Source of the DNA: Sitta carolinensis
Lineage: Eukaryota > Chordata > Aves > Passeriformes > Sittidae
DNA length: 64,000 bases
NCBI GenBank assembly: GCA_032173965.1
Contig: CM063283.1
Coordinates: 113,035,108-113,099,107 of the forward strand
Direction of reading: 5' to 3'
Shown one piece after another: positions 45,607 to 55,184 of this stretch. Numbering within the stretch: the first letter of the stretch is position 1; each line of letters begins with the position of its first letter. A program made the translations under genes and the position numbers. The notes under the pieces were generated by a model that was given only the letters and a program-made list of their open reading frames with translations, was not told where the DNA came from and searched no databases.

Positions 45607-45950
45607 TAGGGCCACTGGGGTGGGCACGGGCTTGGAGCATCTGCCATGCCAGGAGAGGCTGGGAGAGCTGGGACTGCTCAGCCTGGAGAAGGCAAAGCCC
45701 AGGGGGATCTTAGATCTTGTCCCTGTGTGTAGATTCCTGGTGGAAAATTACTCCAAAATACAGAGTTCAATATTCCTCAGTGGTGCCCAGAGAAAGGACA
45801 AGAGGTAAAGGGCACAAAAATAAAGGGAATTCAACTTGAACATAAAAAAAAACTTGGACTGCTGTGGGGAAGAACTCTGGGAACAAGTTGCCCTGGGAGA
45901 TTTTGGACTTTCCCTCCTTGGAGACGCTCAAAATCAAACTGGCTGATCAG
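45607..45950 (+). mobile_element. CR1 LINE fragment, diverged, interrupted
   Basis: Sense CR1 with TGCCAGGAGAGGCTGGGAGA and CTGCTCAGCCTGGAGAAGGC, then a non-matching insert of about 60 bp. CR1-like sequence resumes at GTGCCCAGAGAAAGGACAAG and continues through GTTGCCCTGGGAGATTTTGG and CTTGGAGACGCTCAAAATCA. No 3' tail. Older and more decayed than its neighbours. Confidence 0.75.
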
Positions 45951-47999
45951 GAACTCCCCTTCCTCCAAGAGCTTAACGGAGGGGAGGAGCTTCTGGGCTC
46001 GGAGTGGTGTTTTCCATATTCTGTCCCTGTAAGCAGATTCCTGGCACACACCTGGCAGCACTGCACTGGGACACACTCTGCACTTCGTGTGCTTTGGTCC
46101 CACACCAGGCAGCCTTTGCTTGCAGTCTAGATGACATTCCTGTGTGCTCCATATTTTCTGCTCCAGAATTTCCAGTCCCAGAGCAGCTGCATTAAGCAGT
46201 TAATTCCCTTTTCCTTGTTACCCCATCTATGAATAATCTCAGCCTCAAGAATGGGAACATTCAGTATTTTCCCTAATGCAACCCTCTCATTCAATCCTGA
46301 TTAGAGTTCACTCCTCCAGCACTTATTTTAAGGTGTAGTAGAGGAAAAAAACCCATATAGAAAATAAGAGAGTGTTTGTTTAAGCGTGTGGTATATTTTG
46401 TGCAGAGATTTTAATTCATGCAAAAGAATTCTTAAAGACTTCTTTGTTATTAAGGCAGAGCCTGAACAGTTTCCATGTCCTCAGTCTCGTTCCCTGAGCC
46501 TGTCTCCTCTCCTCAGTGACTCACTGTGAGTACAAGATCTTTTCACTGACAGAACTGGAAATCTTTTCTTCCCATCCCACCTGCCAGGAGCAGCCTTAGC
46601 CCATGCCACAGGGTCTTGCTCTTATTGATGCCATGTTTTGACTTCAGCAAAATATCTGCTGAAAATATTTGGGGCTCTCCAGTCTTCCCTGAAGCTCATT
46701 TTTTTTCTTTTTCTGTTTGCCTGATTGTTTGTAACAGAGCCCAAAGAGACTGTCTGAGCCACCAGGTTTTGCCTGATGTTGCAGAAAGATTGAGAGCCAC
46801 CCAAAAACTCTGTTTCCAGCTCAGCTTCCATCCCAGAGCTGAATAAGAACTTCACTCTGATGGCTGGCAATCTCATTCCTTGGTTAAATTTACTTGTGGT
46901 CAGTTTTTGTTTGTTTTCTCTTTTGGGAAGTCCTTTCTGTGCTTCAGGAGCTCAAATACCTCCCTAATTAACTTGTAGAAGGCACTTTTCTCCCTAGATC
47001 TAATTTTGTTGGAGTAAACAAACCAAACTCTTCCACTTTCTTGGGTGAAAAGCCTTTTTTTTTTTCCATCTTAGTGGCCATTCTCCACTTCTGCTCACAT
47101 TTGGATGTTTTGCAGCAACATTTGTAATATCAAGATCTTAATTCAAACATGGAAGCATTAATATTTGCTCCATACTGGCAGGACCTTCTGTTTGGATTTG
47201 TCTATTTCTGAGCTGTATCACAACGCTGGGTTTGGAGAATTTAATTTTCTTTCTTCCCTCTCATTTTCAGCTGGGAGCTGCTCCACATTCATGCCAGTTC
47301 TGTGGATATTTCTTGGATATTTGAGAGGACTGGGAAAATGTGTGACTTCTGATTCCCTGTATTGTGATCTTTTTTGGTGCCAAGCTGAGTTTGGAGAGAC
47401 CCTTATATTTAACATAAGAAAAGCCAAGTAGGATCAAGTTTGAAGCCAATTTGTGAATCCTTAGCTCTTCATAATCCTCTGCAGACATGGATTCAGTTGG
47501 ATATTTCAAAATAGCTCAGCAATTATGGGCATAATTTTTGTGAACTATCTTAGGTTTAAGTGACAGAGCTCAGAACTGTTATTTTAAAAGGCCTTTTAGA
47601 CATTCTTGGCCACTTTATTTGTCATGACTGTTGTTGGAATGCTTATCCTTAGCAGTCCAGAGCTCCAGCCTTTAACTAATGCTGAAATAGTCACGGTTCT
47701 GCCCCAAAAGATCTGCTCTGAGCTCAGCTCCTGTTGTTGCTGAAAGCTGACATAAATCAGTTGGAGCTTAAATTGGGTGTGACACAGGAGTGGAGAGTGT
47801 AGGAGCAACGGTGGCAAAAGAAAATCTTACCTATCCCCATTGGAAAACGGAGCGGAACATTTATCAGGGAGAAATGTAAGCAAAATAAATCAGCTTTAGC
47901 ACAAAAAAAAAAAGGGGGAAAAAAAGGCAGAACAAAAAGCTCATAATCTCCTTGTAAATGTGAGAGAGGAGAACTTCAGACACGGAATCACTGCTGATG
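45951..47999. other. Single-copy sequence, no gene seen
   Basis: No repeat family recognised. Frames at 46616-46876 and 47165-47509 show no domain. A run at about 47902-47930 is A/G-rich. Confidence 0.5.
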
Positions 48000-48270
48000 T
48001 CCTGCACTCCTGGAGGAATTATTCCTGCGGGAATAATCCAGCGGATAAGGGACGCCGCACAGGATAACGGCGCAAGTACAGTAAAGAAAAAAAATGAACT
48101 GAAACAAGAAAGAGCACGGGATAGATGTCCAACCCTGGGAAGGCTGGAAGCCTCCCAGCCCTGCCAAGATTCCTGGGTAGCCAGGCTGAGATGTAAACTC
48201 GGTGTCACACAGCCCAGCGTGGGTGACCGCGCGGTGACCGTGGCGCAGCACTCGGGGGGCAGCTGCTGCA
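48000..48270. other. CpG-bearing block with a hairpin
   Basis: More CpGs than its surroundings (GGACGCCGCAC, GTGACCGCGCGGTGACCGTG). It also carries a hairpin with perfect 8-bp arms ATTATTCC and GGAATAAT around TGCG at 48018-48037, with outer CTGG/CCAG arms across a bulge. GGTGACC occurs twice. Both strands are open (111 codons plus, 143 codons minus) with no recognisable domain. Confidence 0.4.
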
Positions 48271-49378
48271 CAACAGCAAGGCCAGTTTCATTCATGGATT
48301 TCTCCTCAATCCACTCTGTGTCCTCCCTCTAGCAGCTCTGCAAGAATCATTCAGGGATCCCCCAGGCGTCTAGAATGGCAGTTCTGGGAAGTGGGGCAGT
48401 GATGAGTTATGCAGCGTCTCTGTGACAACAGCGGGGCAAAAAAATCCTTCCTGGCAGGGACGGGGGGGAAGAGGCACTTTCTGCGGTTTTGTTCTAGGTT
48501 TCATTCTCTCTCTGCCCTGGCAACTTGTGATCTGATCAACCTACAGCACAGGAACTGGAGGTTTGCCCTCTTTGGTTTCTTCAGCCTGTTGGAAACCTTC
48601 AGCAACAGAATACTCCCCCAGCAGCCTGGCTGAGGATGTGGCATCATTCCTAAGGGCTAGGACTGAAGAACAAATACTGATCTCTTCATTTTGTCTTTAT
48701 GTTTTTTGTATATGAGGTTGCAGCAGACCGAATTTCATTTTTATGTTATTATCTATCAAATAATTTTATGGGAATACTCAGCAGTGGGATAGTGTTTTGC
48801 CATTTAAAATCCAGGAATACAGTAAAGGCCCTGTACAACTTCCCAGTGGAGTCATCAGCACCAGCTAGAGAAGATAATCCTTTATATGCTGCCCCCATAG
48901 AATTTATTTAATTTATTGAACACATTAAAAATATTTATTCACAGCTCAGCCTCATGAATTTGAACAATGTAATTTAAAGAAATTAGAAAACATCCTCTGT
49001 TTATGCAAATTGTGATAGGTTGGCTTTTAGTTTCTATTTTTTAAAATTATCATCCTAGTAGTGTGTGTGTAAAATACTGAAAATGAAATTAGGGGATTAG
49101 AAATGAAAAGTTTTTCTGGTTTTTGGCAGGTACATTTCACCTGAGGAGCTGTCAATTGGATAAATGTGTTCTGTGTATCATGAAACGAAGCACAGTGGAG
49201 TAAGTGATACTCAGATGTGATAAATCATATCCTCAACATCTTTGTAAAATGTGTTAAAGACTCAGTTAAAAGAAAAAAGAAAAATTACCAGTGAACAAAA
49301 GACTATAAAGAATAAGGAAGGAAAATACTTAATCCCAAACAATACTTGTCTGAGGAGGAGAAATATAAATGAAGTGAT
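48271..49378. other. Single-copy sequence, no gene seen
   Basis: AT-rich from about 48650. An octamer-like ATGCAAAT sits near 49003. No exon or repeat supported. Confidence 0.5.
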
Positions 49379-49537
49379 AATCATGGAATGATAGAATGGT
49401 TTGGGTTGGAAAGGACCTTAAAGATCATCTCATTTCACCCTCTGCCACGGGCAGGGAACCTTCCTCTAGACCAGGTTTCTCAAAGCCCTATCCAGCCTGG
49501 CCTTGAACATTTGCAGGGATGGGGAGTTTCCCAGCTT
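49379..49537 (-). mobile_element. CR1 LINE fragment, 3' end, reverse
   Basis: Antisense CR1: AATCATGGAATGATAGAATG, GTTTGGGTTGGAAAGGACCT and TAAAGATCATCTCATTTCAC, then CCAGCCTGGCCTTGAACATT. Confidence 0.93.
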
Positions 49538-49559
49538 GGTGGGAAAATTTCACATTTTC

Positions 49560-49595
49560 AAAGTATTACCCAATTTCAAAATATTACCCAATTTC
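49560..49595. repeat. 18-bp tandem duplication
   Basis: Two near-identical copies of an 18-bp unit containing ATTACCCAATTTC. Confidence 0.9.
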
Positions 49596-50454
49596 ATAAA
49601 CGTGTTTTTGGCTCCTGGTCTATCCCACATTTTGTGGACATGCACCCAGATAAATCCACATGACTTCTGATCAATAAAGCCAGAGAAAGTGATGTGTCTG
49701 AGGGACGAGGAGGAACTTTCAGCAGTTCTCACCATCACTGAGCCCATGAACACTTCTCCTGTAAAATTACTGAATTTTGTCAAGACACGATGAAAACTCC
49801 TCTCACCATGCTGTTGCAGCCCATGGATTGTCCCTGTGTAGGGGACAGAGCAGACACAGTGCTGTTTGGTGTGTGAGACAGGCCAGTGGCTCAGCAAAGC
49901 CTCTGGAATGCTGCTAGAGCTGCATCTGGGCCTTTATTAGCCCAGAGAACTAAAAAAATGTCAAGAATCCTTCAAGAAATTACAGCTTTTAAAGGCTGAG
50001 TTCCACTTGGTTTGCCTCTAAAACGCCTGCTCCAGCTCTTGAGGATGTGTGGGAAGGATGCTCCCAAGCCAACAACACTCCCCCTGCTAAAAACCCAACC
50101 AAACCCCAGCAGCTTTGCTGTGGATGACTTCCCACCCTGTTCTGTGACCCTCTCGCTCAGCAAAGCCCTCTGGTCCCTGCTGAAATCCATCCCTGGTGAC
50201 TCCAAAATGTGCTTTAAGGAGCAAGGGGCCAGCCCTGCCTGCACTTTTGGGATGCTCAGGCTCCCCATCCACGATGCCAGGGCGAGAGGACAGTGGGAGG
50301 GTCAGAGGTTCCCTGCTGGAGGGCTCACCTGAGCAGCCACCCTTGGATTTGTTCCAAAAAAACACCAACACTCAAGGCAAAAGGAGGAGGTGGAGGCTGC
50401 CCTGGCAGGCGCTGGCTCCTCATGGATGGAGGGGCAGACCTGGAGTCACTGGAG
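49596..50454. other. Single-copy sequence, no gene seen
   Basis: Open frames on both strands at 49972-50465 (89-106 codons) are unrecognised. No repeat until the LTR target duplication at 50455. Confidence 0.45.
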
Positions 50455-50806
50455 ATGTGTTGTAGTTTGAGGTTTTTAGGTTTGAAATTTTTTAAGTTTT
50501 TAGACTTAGTTTTTTTTGTGATGTTTTGGTTTGAGAAGACTTGGTTCTTACAGGCTTAACATAAATATAGTAAGTGTTGTTGTAACGGGTGCAGTATTTT
50601 AAATTCTTTTCTGTAGGACAGACATTCTCTGTGTCTTTCAGTTTTGGCCAATGAAATGAAGAGTTCTAGCACTCTTCTGGCCAATGAGAGTGGCCTGTTC
50701 TAGAAGATATATAAAAGAAGACAGTTTTTAAATAAAAAAATTAAAGTCAAGTAATTTCACCAAACAAAATTCGTGTCGTTTATTACTCACCACAGCAACA
50801 ATGTGT
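50455..50806 (+). mobile_element. Solo LTR, ERVK-like, with 6-bp target-site duplication
   Basis: The LTR proper is 50461-50800 (340 bp), from TGTAGTTTGAGGTTTTTAGG to ACTCACCACAGCAACA. ATGTGT flanks it at 50455-50460 and 50801-50806. Two CCAAT boxes (TTGGCCAATGAAATG near 50645 and TGGCCAATGAGAG near 50680), a TATA box (GATATATAAAAGAAG near 50705) and AATAAA near 50730 occur in promoter order, giving plus orientation. A 6-bp duplication is typical of class II (ERVK) integrases. No internal genes remain. Confidence 0.88.
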
Positions 50807-51736
50807 CACACTCCAATCTGTGCAGCTTGGCTCCACAGGAGCTCTGGGACCCGTCAGCTTTTCCACCACCCCTCAGATCCCTGGCTGTGACACGAACCCC
50901 CTTCTAAATCCAACCTGTGATTGACTCCTACATGGGTTTTTTCCCTCTCTTGGAGCAGCCAAGCAGCATCCTGCTCAGCTGAAAGCCATTCAGCTCCCTC
51001 CACAGTGTGAGGGAAGCTTCTTGCTGGTGGTGGCCAAAAATGTGTGTAATGTGCTTAGTCTTCTCCAGCCCACACAGAGAGAGACCCTGCTCCTCTCCTG
51101 AACTTGGGTGTGACACGTTCCCCCTACCACCAGCCAGGCCAGCTCCAGACTGATATTTTCTGTGCAGTTAATTGCCACGGGACAAGTGCTGTACCCCCGT
51201 GGAAATCTGCCACTTGAAAAACTGCCTAAGAATATATGCTACAGTAAATGTTTGTCTGGGTGATGGAGTGTGCACGCAGCCTGTGCTGTGCAGAGGCTTT
51301 CCCAAAAAACAAATGTCTCGCTGAAGCCTCCTGGCAAGGCCTCGCTGTTTTTTTAGCAGTTTATCAGCTTGTGTGTTATTTACTGAAGGCAGGAATTACT
51401 CCAGAGTTCCCATTTCAACTGCAGGTTCCAAAAGACTGCAGGGATGAGGCTGAAAAGGTGAAAAGAGGAGGATGAGGTGAGGAAAAGGGTTTTGCTCTCG
51501 AGGGGAATAATGTTCCAGGGGTTGGCATATGCTGCTTGGACTATGAAAATTGGGGCTAGCTCCTCCTTTTGGCTCAGCCTTCGTGCACTCGGTGGCTACC
51601 TCATTGCTGGAGCATGACCACCTCAGTGCCAGGGGAGCTGATGCACTGACCACAAGGAATGAGTGAATTTTGGAGCAAAGGCAATGTGAGACCATCCCAG
51701 GCTGTCACCACCGAGCAGAAGCTCATACTACTGCCA
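50807..51736. other. Single-copy sequence, no gene seen
   Basis: No repeat or exon recognised. Short frames on both strands at 50928-51695 are unrecognised. Confidence 0.5.
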
Positions 51737-52305
51737 TGAATCACAGAATTAGAGGATTACAGAATCATAGAATGGCTTCAGCTGGAAGGGACATTAAAGA
51801 TCAGCTGGTTTCACCCCCCTGCCATGGGCTGGGACCCCTCCCACTGTCCCAGGGTGCTCTGAACCCCAATGGCCTGGGACAATGACAGGGATCCAGGGGC
51901 ACCCACAGCTGCTCTGGGCACCCTGTGCCAGTCCCTGCCCACCCTCATAGTAAAGAATTTCTTCCTAATAATTAATCTAATCCTACTCTCTTTCCCTTTC
52001 TCTCATCCCCCTTGTCCCATCCCTCCATCCATTGTAAATATTCTCTTTCCATCTTTCTTGTCAGCTCCTGCAGGCCCTGCAAGGCCACCCTGAGCTCAGC
52101 CCAAAGCTTCTCCTGTGCAGCTGAACAATCCCAGCTGTGCCAGCCTTTCCTCCCAGCACAGCTGCTCCAGCCTCTGCTCCTCCTGCTCCCTGCTCTGGGC
52201 TCTCCCCAGCAGCTCCAGCTCCTCCTGGGCTGGATCCCAGTTCTGGACCCAGCTCTGCAGGTGGGGCTCACCTGAGCAGGGGGCTCAGGGCTCAATCCCA
52301 ATCCC
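51737..52305 (-). mobile_element. CR1 LINE fragment, long 3' part, reverse
   Basis: Antisense CR1 of about 570 bp: ACAGAATCATAGAATGGCTT, CCCCCTGCCATGGGCTGGGA, GATCCAGGGGCACCCACAGC, then GAAGAATTTC-type sequence, and 5' sequence through CAGCTCCTCCTGGGCTGGAT to CAGCTCTGCAGGTGGGGCTC. Positions 52064-52217 are identical to 19507-19660. Left of this block the two copies differ at roughly a quarter of positions by eye. Open frames at 51869-52384 are artefacts. Confidence 0.94.
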
Positions 52306-52322
52306 TTTCCTGCTGCCCTGCT

Positions 52323-53009
52323 TCAGGTCCAGCCTGGGTAGGGTTGGTTTCTGGGCTCCAGCACACACGGCTGTCCTGCTTTAAAGACAAGACTCTCACT
52401 CTCCACAACAGCGTTGAGGCCCCATTCCAGAGCAGGTCTGGGAGTGGGATCACACCTTTTGGCAGCCTCAAGCTGCTGGATTAGCCTGAGTTTTGTGTGA
52501 ACCTGCCCTGCAGAGCCTTTCTTGTGCAGCACTGGTGAGGGGTCCCGGCCCTGCTGGGGAGGGGGGTCCCGCCGAACGCACGGCTCAGCTCCCAGCCAAT
52601 GCCTCCTGCTGCACTTGATGGCTTGCAGATTTCTCTGAGAGAATATTGTGTAGCTGGCAAAAGAAAACACAAGAGAGGAAGGAAGCAGCATGGATTTCAG
52701 ACCATTTACTGTTCGCCTTGTCTTTTCCCAAACAGGCAAAGTCATCTCGCCGTGCCAAAGACCCGACGCGGCGTAAGGACGAAACACCACTTGGATCACT
52801 TGATCACAGAGCAAATTCCAGTGTGGACTTTTGTATTTCCTCTTCAGACAGACTGGTTCAGATTGAAGGGTGTAAGAGCAGCTGTGTGAAAGCAAGAGCA
52901 CCCCCTGCAGAAGCAGGTTCCCGTAAAAATTCTCCCGGCACGCATCGTCTCCAAGCTGGATTCCTCTGAAGACAAGAAAGGACCATTGCAGTTGCACCCT
53001 CGGAGACAA
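52323..53009 (-). other. 228-codon open frame, unrecognised
   Basis: The longest open frame in the window that is not explained by a simple repeat or minisatellite; its left edge abuts a CR1 copy. The translation is mixed, with no signal peptide, membrane segment or motif I recognise. Plus-strand frames are open over the same interval, so stop-poor CpG-rich composition is a sufficient explanation. It is not called as a gene. Confidence 0.15.
52736..52864 (+). other. Candidate internal or terminal coding exon, unrecognised
   Basis: A strong acceptor with a long pyrimidine tract (CGCCTTGTCTTTTCCC, then AAACAG ending at 52735) opens into 43 codons beginning AKSSRRAKDPTRRKDETPLG and continuing through SLDHRANSSVDFC to DRLVQIEG. 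Arg codons include several CGN, and about six CpGs fall in 45 bp, unusual for this window. The translation is charged, Ser-rich and plausible as a linker in a signalling or scaffold protein, but I recognise no family. The donor after it (GAAGG|GTGTAAGAG) is weak. The frame stays open to a stop at 52967-52969, so a terminal exon is possible. Chance remains plausible. Confidence 0.3.
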
Positions 53010-54572
53010 ATTAACACAATTCCACCCTGTGCTCGTACAAGATCGCAGCTCTGTGATCTGCCAGGGCTGCAGTGCAGTTAACCTCGGGAGCAGGGTTTTA
53101 TAAAGGTGCTAACTGGTGTTTCACAGTGCCCCTGCGGTGTTTCGTTTTCATACGAGGCCCTGTTTGGAGAAATGCTGTGTGAGCATTTACTGCAGTTTCA
53201 GGGGCTGTTTGATCAGCCAGAATGGGTCCTCTGGGCAGTATTTTGGAAAAATAATATTTAAGAATTGCACTTTATAAAAATTCCGAGGACGAATACCCTG
53301 GATTGTCGAATGTCAGCACAATGCTGGTTTGAGAAACATACCTGTCCTCACTTTAAATTGTGACAAAAGAACACAGAAATTAGAAGGAAACCCAACTGCA
53401 CAACTTCATACAATGACACTCTTTAACAGGGTTCCCCCAGTTTTCTATATACCATGGAACTAGGATTTTTAAGTAGGCTGTTTTTATTTTATTTAACCCA
53501 AAGACACCTTCCTTCCAGAATTAAATGTATCAGGCTTTTATAAGTAGCCGCTCCCAGGGAAAAATTGTTGTTCCTTCAGGGCATATCCACATGGAGATTT
53601 TGGAAAGGATTCATGGAAAAGACCCTGTTTGTGTTGAACCCCCAGCCTGCCTCACACCTCAGTGCTGTCACCTCTCACAGGGGGTGCACAAATGGAATCC
53701 TGCAGGAGTCTGGGCAGTTTGGACCAGGTTCCACAGCAAGCCCTCACTTTCTTTTTTTTGGCTGTGGAGTTGCCATAGGGCAGGGAGAAGGAGAAACAGA
53801 GTGTGCCCATGACTCTCAATTGCATCCAGTGAAGCTCTTAAAGGTTTGGGGTTTTTCCCCTTCAGGTTTTAAGGGTTTGGGGTTTTCCCCTTAGGTTTTA
53901 AAGGTCTACCTTTGGTGTCCTGGCTGTATTGCATCTTGTGTGATCTTTCCTCCTGACCTACAGCCCTTCTTCAGTTTCAGCTAAATAGGCTATTCCTCAT
54001 TTTCTCTCTGTTTACCTTTGCTGCATCCTGTTAAGGACTCCATCTGTGAGGTGTGGAGCCCTCCTGGGAGATCCCAAATGCAAAAAAGGTAACAAAAGCC
54101 TTTGCTTCCACTAAATGTTAGCAAAAAATTTTCCTTGTTTTGGGGCTGGAAGAACAGTGGGACAAAAATTTGAGTAGGGATGTCCTCTGCTCACTGTGAA
54201 CCTGTGCTCCTCTGGGATGATAGGAAATTTTATCCCAAACTGCAGAGGTGGCATCAGTAAAAAGAGATTTTCATACAAGTTATAGTGTCAACAGCCTGCA
54301 AAGAGTTAAGTGGGGCTTTTTGTCATTCCAAAATTGCCAGTGACCTCAGGCACTGAGCTTTCCTTGGACTTTGCTGGTAGCAGGCAGCTTTCCCAGCCAA
54401 GGGGATTTAGGTCCTGCTGCAGTTCTCCCTTTGGCTGAAGATCTGCTCCCTCACTCTGGTGGGCTCTGTGCCAGGAGCAGCATGGATCCCTCTGCTCAGG
54501 GCTGTCACTCCTCGCCCTTTGCAAAGGCCAGTGTTCCTTCCTAACCCTCAGGTCTCCTGAACAAGCCTTTAG
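53010..54572. other. Single-copy sequence with a small tandem duplication
   Basis: Two copies of a unit of about 29 bp (AAGGTTTGGGGTTTTTCCCC then TTCAGGTTTT) lie at 53841-53898, each able to fold as a GGGG/CCCC hairpin. No exon or repeat family recognised elsewhere. Confidence 0.55.
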
Positions 54573-55184
54573 GTGGAGATTAAACCAGTTTTCCCATTGA
54601 AATGCTCACCACTTTTCCCTTCTGCCTCATGCTTGAAGCTCTGTATGGTTCTTTTTCTTCTGTTGGATTTTTGTTTGTTTGATTGGGTTTTTATCATTTT
54701 TTTTTTTTTCTCCAGCCTGCAGTTTGGTAATTGTCAGGACCTTGTTAGCAGAGAGGCCTCAGTTGCCCAAAATAATCTCACTGGCCAGGAGTTCCCTTTA
54801 AGCTCAGCCAGGCTTGAGATCATCTGGATTCAAGAATATCCTTGTTCTTTGGATGGGTCTCTCCCAGCACACGTTGGGCCTCTTACCATTAAATGCATCT
54901 CAGATTTTGGGAAGGTCTTCATACAGGAGCTATTTATTTTAAGACTTCCAGGATTTCCTTCAGGATTAATCCATAGTGCTAACCTCAGATCCAGGGTTTT
55001 GCAGTCTGCAGGCAGCACAATTCCAGGGAATCACCAGTGCAGGACAAATCTCTGTTTGCTACTGTCACAGGTGTTGGAGCAACCTCCTGGAAGAGGTGAC
55101 CCCCGAGGATGTGACCTGAAAGCAACAAGGATGATAATTAGGCTTGATATCCTAAAAAACCCCACCAGCTTTTTCATCTCTTGA
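54573..55184 (+). other. 203-codon open frame, unrecognised
   Basis: Long for non-repetitive DNA. Near residues 25-50 it encodes a hydrophobic Phe/Leu-rich stretch that simply reflects a T run (about 54698-54710). The remainder has no motif I know, and no promoter, splice or polyadenylation context stands out. Most likely chance. Confidence 0.12.

Noticed and set aside
51869..52301. Frames up to 115 codons on both strands, rich in Ser, Pro and Cys
   Set aside because: Contained in a CR1 copy. Similar translations recur at the 19.2 kb copy because the DNA is the same repeat.
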